Below, one piece after another: positions 11,264 through 20,800 of a stretch of 64,000 nt of DNA. The notes under the pieces were generated by a model that had not been told where the DNA came from, did no database searches, and saw only the letters and a program-made list of their open reading frames with translations. Numbering within the stretch: position 1 is the stretch's first letter; each line of letters starts with the position of its first letter. The stretch is taken from positions 456,952-520,951 of the forward strand of contig WTPW01000190.1 in NCBI GenBank assembly GCA_009809945.1, written 5' to 3'. The translations under genes were made by a program, and so were the position numbers. Source of the stretch: Gigaspora margarita (lineage: Eukaryota > Glomeromycota > Glomeromycetes > Diversisporales > Gigasporaceae).

Positions 11264-12436
11264 TTATACACTGTAAGTCTTTATTAATTAAGATTCTTAG
11301 AACTTAGTACAATTGAATATTACAGTCTATGAGTTGTGCTATACTAATTACTTAATGACACCCACCCTAGCAATTTAGTCGTACTTTTGCTATTTTTTTT
11401 TTTAGAATCTAACTAACGGCTATTACCCCATCAATTACCTTCCTAGCTGGCATACAACATACCTATTTCTATACAAGATCTTCTATATTATTATTGGTAC
11501 CTTGTCCTCCTATCCACTTCCTGCAGCAACCTTCTTTTTCTCCCAGTTTGGTTCATTCCGGTAGTTTTTTGCTTTTATTGCTCCCAAATTGGTGTACGTG
11601 ACCTTATATTTGATTTAGTACCACTCTGATTTGAGTACATGTTGTGCTGCTGCCATCGTGTTTGTATCTCAAGCCAACTTTTGGGGTGCTGCCATAACAC
11701 GATCCGTATTTCAAGCCACAACCTTCCCAAAATGGGCATGGCCTGATTTATCAAAATTCTAGTTGTTATTCTGCAGTGTACCACTTGCCTTTTTTAGTGC
11801 TACCATAGTTGGTATCGTCTGTAGCATGATCGCCATAAGCTTCCATTCAATGTGGGTGTACTACCGACAGTCGTTTTCACTTCCAGCTTGGTACTGCAAG
11901 GAGGCCTGGAACCTTGACTTATAACGCACCAGCATGGCACCCATTACTGAAGTTAGTAATGTACAATATAGTACCTAATGCAACTTCCAATCTTGTATAG
12001 CACTAGAGGTGTTCCAGACCTAGTTAGGCCAATCCTTTACCACAGGTCTTTACTATATTCACCACATTACCCGTTACTCCAGTTTTTGTGATACTAGTAT
12101 TACCTTCCCAATCAAGATCCCCTAGACCGCCTAGGGGCTGTTGGTGCTACCTTGCCAATTGTGGATTTACACGCGCAACCTATTTGCCCCAAAACCTTCT
12201 GCAATGTTAATCATCGCATGTAACGCCAACTCTCTATGGCTAGATCTCCTTCTAGGAATTCCTATACTAGATCTGTACTTCACTTGGACTTCCACGGGGC
12301 TCCATGTTTGATTTTTTGGCTCCTTTTTTAGATTACAAAGTATTTTTTGCCTCCAGCCCGACTCGAACTGTGGACCTTAACTTAACTACCGTGGGGGTTT
12401 GGCAACTTAACAAGTAAGCTATAAGACCCAAACCCA
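11228..12436 (-). mobile_element. 1.2-kb non-autonomous retroposon with tRNA-like head and poly(A) tail
   Basis: On the minus strand the element begins with a tRNA-like segment (12429-12352) and ends in a ~29-A tail (poly-T at 11228-11256). It is flanked by the direct repeat TAATATTAACTT (11216-11227 and 12437-12448). The body is more GC-rich than the surrounding satellite and has no long open frame. Variable-length target duplication plus A-tail means target-primed reverse transcription by a LINE enzyme supplied elsewhere. At 1.2 kb it is long for a SINE. Confidence 0.8.
12352..12429 (-). other. tRNA-like head of retroposon (pol III promoter)
   Basis: Read on the minus strand: GGGTCTTATAGCTTACTTG resembles the acceptor stem plus A box, and ACAGTTCGAGTCG matches a B box. 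The acceptor stem does not pair properly with the 3' side, so this is not a functional tRNA gene. Confidence 0.65.
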
Positions 12437-12595
12437 TAATATTAACTTTAATACTGTATATACTATAATACCAAAATAATAACTTAGACCTTAACTACAT
12501 ACTATAGACACCAAAAAGCAAATAAGTTCCAATGCAAAATTTTTTACAGTAACTTATAGTAAAATTTTGATATTCTAACAATAACTTTAATCATA

Positions 12596-12787
12596 CTATA
12601 TTTCTCTGAAAATAAGCACTCCCTGAAAATAAGCACCCTATACAATTTATATATACCAAAAATAAGCACCCACTTTATGTAATAGAAATAAGCAACTAAA
12701 TATCAAATCATTTGAATTATTAGTTGAGATTATACCTAAAAATAAGCACCCCTATAGTAAAAGGTGCTTATTTTCAGAGGAATACTG
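12596..12787. mobile_element. Mariner-type MITE, TGAAAATAAGCAC ends (192 bp)
   Basis: Left CTATATTTCTCTGAAAATAA, right complemented CAGTATTCCTCTGAAAATAA, with TA at 12594-12595 and 12788-12789. AAATAAGCACC also recurs internally several times, so the terminal motif is repeated along the element. Confidence 0.8.
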
Positions 12788-12988
12788 TAATACATATTGG
12801 ATCAATAAATTTTGTACCAAAATTCTTTACAATAAATCATAGAAATTACAATAATTCCAATACAACTTTAAATTTGACTATGCACTAAGTATGCTACAAT
12901 AAATAATAATTTTTACAATAAATTTTTAATAGTTATATAATTAAAAAAACTGTATAAGATTGGTGGCACAAATGTGGCACCTATCATA

Positions 12989-14177
12989 CTACTGTCTTCC
13001 TCCTCTTCAATCACCTTCTTTATAGTCACAACCTCTATATAATCACACAAATTTTAACAACCATTTTTTTATATATAAAATACCTTTATATAATCACAAA
13101 TAGCTTATAATTACTATCACATTCTTTAGAAGATTTTTGAGATTTTTTTATTAGTAAAATACTCTTATATAATCACAATATCATATATAAAAGTCTAAAT
13201 TTTACTACTATAGATTCCCAAAAGTAAGCTATATTTTGTTATGCAAAAAATCAGAAGTTTGCTTATTTTGGATTAAATTTAGTTTTTAGTGATCGCAAGT
13301 AGTTGCTACATAGTGAAGTCCAAATTCTACTAAATAAATCGATGATAATCGCTTAAGTAAACTTGTTCAAAAGATCTAAATGCATATACTCTAAAATTTT
13401 TATCCAAATTGGAATATTTTTTATTATTTGACTTTTAATTTTTACGTTCGTTGAATATATTTTTTTAAAAAATTTTATTTTTATCGTCAAAAGTAAAAGT
13501 CAAAAGTCAAATAATAAAATGTTCTTTAATTTTGCTAAAAATTTTATTATGTGTGTATTTTGATCTTCTTAATAAGTTTGCTTAAGCGATTATCATCGAT
13601 TTACATAGTAAAATTTGGACTTTACTATGTAGTGACTATTATCGATCGTGGGAGTAGCTTATTTTCGAGTAAATAAGTTTTTGGGTTTTTTGGTCAAAAC
13701 AAAGAGGTAGCTTATTTTCAGGAATCTATGGTAAGTAAATCGATTAACATATTAAGAAAGCTGTTTGACATGCAAATTATACATATTCTGGAATTTTGAC
13801 AAACTTGACAAACTATTATTAATTTGTATTTTTATTATATGTTGGACAAAAAAATAATTTATTTTTTTTCGTCTAACATAAAGTAAAGAAATTAATCAAT
13901 AAAAGTTCATCTAAATTATATAAAACTTTTAGAATATGTGTAATTTGTTATTCCAAACAACTTCACTTAATGCATAAAAGTTGATTCACTTAGTACAATT
14001 TGGACTTTTATATGTAGCAACTATTTGTGATTATAATATTTACTTCTATATAATCACATAATATAAACCACAGTATTAAATGTGATTATATAGGGTAATT
14101 ACTATATAATCACACCTCTTTATAATCACCATTTTTGCTACAACCAACTGCGTGATTATAGAGGAGGAAGACAGTAG
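12989..14177. mobile_element. TA-flanked inverted-repeat element (1.2 kb) hosting another
   Basis: The left end CTACTGTCTTCCTCCTCT is matched by the complement of the right end, CTACTGTCTTCCTCCTCT. TA dinucleotides flank it (12987-12988 and 14178-14179). Inside the ends, AATCACA/TGTGATTA motifs are repeated many times on both sides (for example 13038-13180 and 14035-14160). No transposase frame. The middle holds the nested foldback 13208-13731. Confidence 0.8.
13208..13731. mobile_element. 524-bp foldback, TGAAAATAAGC family, nested
   Basis: Left CTATAGATTCCCAAAAGTAA, right complemented CCATAGATTCCTGAAAATAA, TA at 13206-13207 and 13732-13733. The arms are about 250 bp and almost meet. Shared internal words AAATCGATGATAATCGCTTA and TTATTATTTGACTTTTAATT occur in both arms in inverted order. 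Confidence 0.85.
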
Positions 14178-14352
14178 TATTTTTTAGTTATGTGCTATAC
14201 AAAATACTTTTACACAAATACTCCTCTACTAAAAAATTCTATTCTACAAAATATCTATTACTAATGAGATACCCATAAGTACTTGTAAGCTTTTGATCAG
14301 GGATTTTATATTACACCCTGGGTCTTTTACTCAGTGTATTATAGTAATTATA

Positions 14353-14586
14353 TAGGCTAGATGCTATAGAAAAAGATGAAATTGAAATCTTTAAAAAATC
14401 AATTTGATTTAATTTTATGATAAATCATATAAAAATGCAACTTTATGAAGCTATATAGCAAAATTTTGTTAGCACAACTATTTTTGTGTCTTAAGTAATA
14501 ATTAATTCTAATCTTATTTGAAATAATTATATAAAATGCCTTTTGAAAAATTGCCAATTTTATCTCTGTTTGCACCATCTAGCCCA
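14353..14586. mobile_element. TA-flanked MITE, GGGCTAGGTGC family (234 bp)
   Basis: Left TAGGCTAGATGCTATAGAAA; right complemented TGGGCTAGATGGTGCAAACA. TA at 14351-14352 and 14587-14588. Better preserved copies are at 19970-20218 and 44832-45062, with the same interior words CTTTAAGGAGCTATATAGCA-like and GTTAGCACAACTA. Confidence 0.8.
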
Positions 14587-14910
14587 TATATAATTTATTA
14601 ATATATAACATTTATATAAAATTTTTATCTAAATTTTATTAAGGGTAGAGTACATGTAGATTAATTTGTTATATGATTTGATGTCTGATTAAAATTTTTA
14701 TAAAAAATTGGAAGATGTTACTAATAAAACTTTTTATAATTATATACAATTTTTATTAAAATTTTAATAATACATATATTAAAATATGCTTTTTATAATG
14801 GCATAATTTTAATAATTAAAGCATATAAAAAAAATAGACTTGTATATATTGTAAAGTTTTTCGTAGTGAGTTCAAATTTTCCATAGTTACACAAAATCGT
14901 TGGTTTTGAT

Positions 14911-15271
14911 TAGGGTTGCATCAGTCTGGTCCGGTCCGGTCAGGTCCCTAAGAGGACCATTATCATAGTGTTTATGGTCCCGGTCTGGTCCGGTCCTTCG
15001 GTCCCATAACGGTCTTTTAATGATTACGTCAATCTTAATGCATAAGATTTTATTGGCCAAAAATGACGTAATTATTTACTGTCAGATGTAAACAAACATC
15101 ATATGATCTACATTACACCTGATCAAGAAATTTGATTGGGTGATACGAACATCACAGTTATGTTTACAAGGACCGGTCCCAGGACCGGTCCTTTAATAGT
15201 CCCACGGTCCTTATCGGTCCCGGTCCGGGACCGGTCCTGGACCAGTCTTTTTCAGGACCGATGCATCCCTA
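14911..15271. mobile_element. hAT-type MITE with GGACCGGTCC motifs (361 bp)
   Basis: Ends TAGGGTTGCATCAG and, complemented, TAGGGATGCATCGG. The exact 8-bp duplication GTTTTGAT flanks it (14903-14910 and 15272-15279). Both subterminal regions are dense in GGTCC/GGACC, often as the palindrome GGACCGGTCC, which makes it a GC spike in AT-rich DNA. No coding sequence. Confidence 0.9.
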
Positions 15272-15279
15272 GTTTTGAT

Positions 15280-16525
15280 TGGTCTATATCACATGATTAT
15301 CATATGATAAAAATAATACCTGATCTTTAAATACATGTATCTTGATAAGTATTTAACCAATTTTAATAATTTACTACTAATAGAATCAGAAAAACCTATT
15401 CTACAAGCTTTAATTTACAAGTAAAATAATTAACTTAATAAAATTTTTTAAAATTGTAAAAATAAAAAAATTTTACCATTGAGATCATATGAAAAATGAT
15501 CTGCATGTACTCTACCCTTAAATAGATTTTATATAAATTCTATATATATTTTTTTAGAATTTAGCAGTCATTCTGCAACTTTATTTACTTATATTCTGTA
15601 ACACTAGTATATTATATGCATTGTCTACTCTAGATTGATTCTAAAATTAAAAATGCAGCCCATCCAGTTGTCATAAAGATACCTAAATGTGACCTGCTAT
15701 ATCAAACATTTTCCTATTGTAACTCTAACTTGCAGAAGCAGATTTAAAGCATCCAAATCACAGATTGGAGTTTGCTATCTATTATAACTGCCTACTTCCT
15801 TACCCTCTTTTTTAACTTCATGAGTAACAAGATTCTACTAAAAAAAGACAAATATAGAAATAAAGAGGATTATAAAAAAGGAACAAAACAATACTATATA
15901 AATAAAATACCAAACAATACAAAAAATAAATAAAAAAAGAAGAGAAAGGCAAGAAGTAAATGACTATAATAATATCATTTATGCCTGTGCCAGAAAAAAA
16001 ATTATATAATAATGCACAAGAAAAAACCTTGTTATAGCATTATATATAAATAAAAGAAAAAAGTAAATAAACTATGGCTAAAAAAAAACTTTAAAAAAGA
16101 AATTTATCTCAAATTTTCTAAAACATCTCATGTATTTTTCATTGTTTATCTCAAAGGATCCAATTTTTACTCATGACTTGATTCCAATTTAGTAGATGTG
16201 TTTCCAATTTGAAAGAAGTAAACACTGCTGAACTTTTGAATGAGATACACTGAAATGCCACTTTGTCAAAATTTCAAAAAAAAGGGACGAGAGACAATAC
16301 TTATTACAAATTTAATAGAAAATATAGTCAGAAAACTCATTTTTTTGTTGTTCTCTATTGTTTTCTACAGGTTACTTTATCAATAACACAATAAAATGAT
16401 GCTACTACCAAAATTTTCTGTACAATTTTCTGCTAGTTATGTGAATGCTTTTGGCTTGCATGCTAAATATGCAAGGAGTCCTCCTGAATAGAAAAGTTGA
16501 CCTCTGTAAAAACTGTAGCTTCTGT
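15280..16525. other. AT-rich intergenic DNA
   Basis: No gene, RNA or delimitable element seen. A-rich stretch at about 15840-16110 with no open frame. Confidence 0.55.
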
Positions 16526-17699
16526 ACATATAATGTGTAAATACATATGTACGTTCATTAACGGTTTCTTAATAACAACCGTACTCTGCACTAATTTTTG
16601 ACCTTGATTTATGTGTAATACTCAGGAAAATTCACAATATAGGTAATAATTTTGAATATAAATTCATTATAATAGTAATCACCGCGCCTTCAAGATGTTT
16701 ACACATTAAAGTATTTATCAATGGAAATCGAACTTTTGTCATTGAGTTTATTATTATAACTGAACTGACAAACTCAGCCCCTTGTTGAAATTTAATCATA
16801 TATCAATTGAACAGAATTTAGGTTAAGTTATAAACTCAAAAGCTCAAAGCCCAGTTTTTTTTTTCGGCACAATATCGATCACATGTTGTGCACTCGTATA
16901 AATGAACTAACCTATTGTAATATGTAGCTTGATTACAATTAATTAAGCAAATACAAGANTCCCCGATAACAGACTTTCAAATACTAACATCGGGTGTGAA
17001 TCTCAAAATCTAAAATAGCCATATGCAGTTTTTTTAAATATCTATGCTACCAATTATAGAAAATACGCATGCTTATTTAAAATTTTCCTTTTATGGTACA
17101 ATCTCTCCACAATGTACTGGACCCGTGGTCGAATCTAGGTTTTAATGGTGGTGGAATATATGAGCGGGTCTTTTATACGATAGTATACGGTAAGCAGAGA
17201 AGTGATCTTTAAAAAAAAAATTATAACAAAATGATGACAATTTTATGAATAATAATAAAAAAAAATAAAATTTATTTTCACACTATATAAACATGAAATA
17301 TAATTTTTTACTTAATTCGAAATTTATGCTCATTGTGAAAATCGTAAACGTAAGATTTTCAACATTGCTCCATCCTAACTACTTAATATCCTTAATTTTA
17401 AACTTTAATAATTCGAAATGCTATAAATTAGTAATTTTTCGATTTCATCTTTATAATTAAATATATTCTAAAAAATATATAATATTTTATTTTCATTAAA
17501 TGTATGTTTCTCATTGTATTTTTTAAAAAAATTCTTTTTATAAAAAAAAATAATAATAATACTGTAAACAATGATTAATATAATATGTAACATTACTATA
17601 GAACATAATTTAAATATAGTATGAATTAAATATATTGCATAATTTAAAATGTAATATATAAAAAGATTTTGAAATCCACAAAGTTTTAACCTACTTGGT

Positions 17700-18977
17700 T
17701 TAAGAAGTTGTAACAACTTCAAGGTCTTCGATTTCATTTAAAATTGAACGTAATGTTATAACTCCGGTAATACCATTAATATTATCATTAAAATCAAAAA
17801 GACCTCCCTGTACTATACCATTAAGACTAACCTGCGTAAGATTTTTATAATAAAATATTGCCCCTCCACTATCACCTGGAATATAACGCAAGTTTACAAC
17901 AAATATATTATCACGAAAATATACTCCATTTGAAGTAAATCCATTTAACGCTGCAACATACCCACATTTAACATGTGAACGTATGCCAGAAAGACATAAA
18001 TGAGCACCATTATTGGATGCTAATATAACATCTTCTATAAATAATTCTTTATATCGTTCAGAATCTGTATTCCTTACACATGGTATCGGTTGAATTTTTT
18101 TAATGTCTATATTGATTAAACCAAAATCTATTGGTTCTAGATAATGAATGGGCATTTCCCCAATTTCAGCTGTGGTTGATGTTGAATTCCATGGAAGAAG
18201 ATAAAAAGGACTTAAACCTAGGTAATAACAATGTCCAGCAGTGGCAATGTAATTTCTATTTGGTTGTCTTCTTGCCCAAAAACCCGCTGAACACAATTTA
18301 CTAGTTTTTTTAAATTCATCATAAGCGTACAAGCCATCACCAGCTAAAATTCGGTTATCTATTTTATTTCTCTTTTCGAGATTCATATTGTTTAGGCTTG
18401 AGGTATAATGATTTGTCGAATTGAAGCAATTATAGTAGGTGAAAATCGGAAAATAGTTTCTATCGTTAATGGCATTTATAAATAATTCATTAATAGAATT
18501 ATTACGAGCTTCATTACATGAAGCTATGATGATATTATTATCTTTTACATTAATATAACCCATACAATATTCTGGTATATAGAATTTAGCTAAGTTGTTT
18601 ATATCTTGAAATCTGGAAGTCAATTTAGCAGTCGAATTAAATGCTCCTGTAAAGTTTAAGAGATTTATATATTGACTTATTTCAGCACGGTTTTTTATTT
18701 GCTCAGCCTTAGTGAAATTTAGTGTGCTTATTATTATCTTATTTTGGATTACGTCTATATAAGTTCCGCCAAAATTAACATCATCCAATAATGGCTTCAA
18801 GATATCATCCACCATAGATAGGTTTTTTTCAATACTCAAATATAAGGGTATTTCTTCGTTTTCTATATTCCACAATATTGCCAATGGTTCCTTTGGTTCT
18901 TGACTATGAACAGTCAAATAATTTGAGAACGTAAAAATAAACATTAGTACGTTTATTAAAGCATAAATGACTCTCAT
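17700..18977 (-). CDS. Secreted streptogrisin-like S1 serine protease, paralog A
   Basis: 425 residues from a true ATG, single exon, stop TAA. Residues 1-25 form a signal peptide (hydrophobic INVLMFIFTF core, likely cut near VHS-Q). Residues ~26-205 look like a pro-region, with an FGGTYIDV stretch as in pro-domains of the alpha-lytic/streptogrisin group and several N-glycosylation sites. The protease domain begins near ILAGDGL (210-216). The triad is His249 (IATAGHC), Asp284 (DFGLI) and Ser370 (GDSGG), with GIVQGG (387-392) as a pocket strand. Cys229-Cys250 and Cys328-Cys338 are probable disulfides. Compared with B and C, it keeps the standard TAGHC but has GDSGGA instead of GDSGGP, and an extra Cys300. 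Probably an extracellular, self-activated endopeptidase. Substrate unknown; specificity cannot be read reliably. Confidence 0.9.
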   Translation of the reverse strand: MRVIYALINVLMFIFTFSNYLTVHSQEPKEPLAILWNIENEEIPLYLSIEKNLSMVDDILKPLLDDVNFGGTYIDVIQNKIIISTLNFTKAEQIKNRAEISQYINLLNFTGAFNSTAKLTSRFQDINNLAKFYIPEYCMGYINVKDNNIIIASCNEARNNSINELFINAINDRNYFPIFTYYNCFNSTNHYTSSLNNMNLEKRNKIDNRILAGDGLYAYDEFKKTSKLCSAGFWARRQPNRNYIATAGHCYYLGLSPFYLLPWNSTSTTAEIGEMPIHYLEPIDFGLINIDIKKIQPIPCVRNTDSERYKELFIEDVILASNNGAHLCLSGIRSHVKCGYVAALNGFTSNGVYFRDNIFVVNLRYIPGDSGGAIFYYKNLTQVSLNGIVQGGLFDFNDNINGITGVITLRSILNEIEDLEVVTTS

Positions 18978-19080
18978 AATTATATTTGTTTATTGGTGAT
19001 AAATGTCAATAATTTGTATAAAATAATTTCATCAAATTTCTTCGTTGAAAAATTAAAGCCCCGGCTGATGCTAAATTTGG

Positions 19081-19224
19081 GACTTGCAGTTTGCAAAATG
19101 ATGTACTGTACTTTTGATCAAATTTGTAGATCACTACAATCTCCTGATTGGTGATTGTTCAAGTCATTGTAGTGATTGTATGGGTGGTGTGCAGCGATCT
19201 ACAAATTTGCAAACCGCGATAAGT
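19081..19224. repeat. Remnant of palindrome upstream of protease A
   Basis: A shortened copy of the inverted-repeat element at 43877-44158. The right arm (GCAAACCGCGATAAGT) is kept; the left tip and the central part are deleted. It lies ~105-250 bp upstream of the start codon. Confidence 0.7.
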
Positions 19225-19499
19225 TAAGATAGTTATATATGTATTTCTTTATTTAAACTTATTTTATTTCTGATTAAATTCTGAATGCTCTTATTTGCAT
19301 AATCACATTCACATTTACTGCTAATTAGAGATGGTTAATAATACAAAAGTCGTTAGCAATGGTGATCAACATCATCTCCATTGTTGATTACGTTTTTAGA
19401 ATTTCATTTTATTTTATAATTGAAATTACCTAAAGCATTGTTATTTGACATTTGTAATTGGCACGTATTCTGCCGATTTGATAAGTTATTAATTTCGAG

Positions 19500-20560
19500 A
19501 TAATACGACCTCATGAAGTACATTTTTACATAAAGCTATGCAGAAATTTTACATGAATTATATTTAAAAATTTACATAAATCTATTAACTCAATGTAAAC
19601 TTATATAGTATAAATTTATACTTAAATATAATTTTAAATAATATTTATTTAACAGTTACATAACGAAAATTTAAAATATAAAAATGTGTTAAGTAGCAAA
19701 ATAAGTAAAATGTTAAAATGAAAATAAAAAGTTATAATTAAAGTTAGAGTAAATTAGGGTAAAATTGCGAGAGGAGCATTTTTAATTAGCAATACAACAG
19801 GTGTTACCTAGCGAATTTTGAGATTTTGATTGTTTCTTTCCTTAAAATTTAATATTTTATAATATATAAAAGTTACATAATTATATATATATAATTTGTA
19901 TAAAAATTAATTTAAATATAAAGGTTACATAATGATATATTTATATAATTTATTGATATAATAATTATATGGGCTAGGTGCTGTAGAAAAGGACGAAATT
20001 GAGATCTTCGGAAAATCAATTTTTATTTTGTAAATCTTACAGTATAATAAATCATATGAATATGCAACTTTAAGGAGCTATATAGCAATATTTTGTTAGC
20101 ACAACTACTTTTTGTGTCTTAAGTGATAATTGATCAAAAAATCTTAATTTAAATAATTTATGTAAAAATACCTTTTGAAAAATTGTCAATTTCGTCCCTT
20201 TTTGCACCACTTAGCCCATATATGTAAAATTTATTAATATATAACATTTATATAAAATTTTTATCTAAATTTTACGATATATTAAAGTTTACTAATATAT
20301 AAAATTTGTGTAAAAATTTATTTAGATATTTATAACATATAAATGTTACTCAATTATAATACATAAAATTCATAAATATATATCATTTACATAAGTTTTT
20401 TTTTTATAAAATTATTTTTATACATGTTAAATAGATTTTACATAAATTCTATATTAAATAATATATAAAAGTTAATATATGTAATTTTTGCATAGTATTC
20501 TATATAATATTGATGTAAAGTTGTAGATTTTATAAAAAATATCTCGTGATAGAATATCAT
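19500..20560. repeat. AT-rich interspersed repeat R1, copy in block A
   Basis: Starts around TTTCGAGATAATACGAC, then ACATAAAGCTATGCAGAAAT, AACAGTTACATAACGAAAAT and GTTAAGTAGCAAAATAAGTA. It contains AGAGGAGCATTTTT and ends in tandem ~65-bp AT units (TTTATATAAAATTTTTATCT). Other copies: 5035, 44430, 50200, 53300. A MITE sits inside at 19970-20218. Confidence 0.7.
19970..20218. mobile_element. TA-flanked MITE, GGGCTAGGTGC family (249 bp)
   Basis: Ends TGGGCTAGGTGCTGTAGAAA and, complemented, TGGGCTAAGTGGTGCAAAAA, continuing into GGACGAAATTGA on both sides. TA flanks at 19968-19969 and 20219-20220. Present at the same place in block B, absent at that place in block C. Confidence 0.85.
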
Positions 20561-20800
20561 TATGGTATGGATAGTGATATGCCACGTACCGTACTCAGTG
20601 TTTAAAATTGGATTTTAAAATTTTATACGGAATACATTTGATATTTTAATAAAAACTGCGGAATTAGTGTATCAACTTGCGCATTACATTTTTATTAAAT
20701 CATATATCTGCGGAAATTAATTTAATATGCGGAAATAAAATTTTATTTAATAAAATATATTTGGGCAATTTTACCACTATTTTTTTCTAGGACTGCGTTT

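Larger units (their letters stand above)
10690..12960. repeat. Diverged satellite split by two insertions
   Basis: Outside the two insertions the sequence repeats loosely the words TTTTGTAACAAAATTCTTTA, ACAGTAAATCATAG, AATTCCAATAC, AACTTAACTA and CATACTAT, with spacing roughly 80-130 bp. The same words end each unit of the 445-bp array and recur at 1600, 3780 and 34300, so they form a background repeat family. Confidence 0.5.

Noticed and set aside
15136..15330. 64-aa frame rich in R, P and S
   Set aside because: Arises from GGACCGGTCC repeats of the hAT MITE at 14911-15271 and runs past its end.
17468..17737. 89-aa minus-strand frame overlapping the 3' end of protease A, with a counterpart at 42062-42328
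   Set aside because: It overlaps the end of the protease in another frame and continues into AT-rich 3' flank. Its conservation in B follows from the recent duplication of the whole block, and it is not kept as an equivalent frame in C.
20596..20760. Independent small MITE with TGCGGA motifs
   Set aside because: It looked like a stand-alone copy of the 187-bp element, but its matching end and target duplication are 5 kb away at 25673, so it is the left end of the large hAT element.
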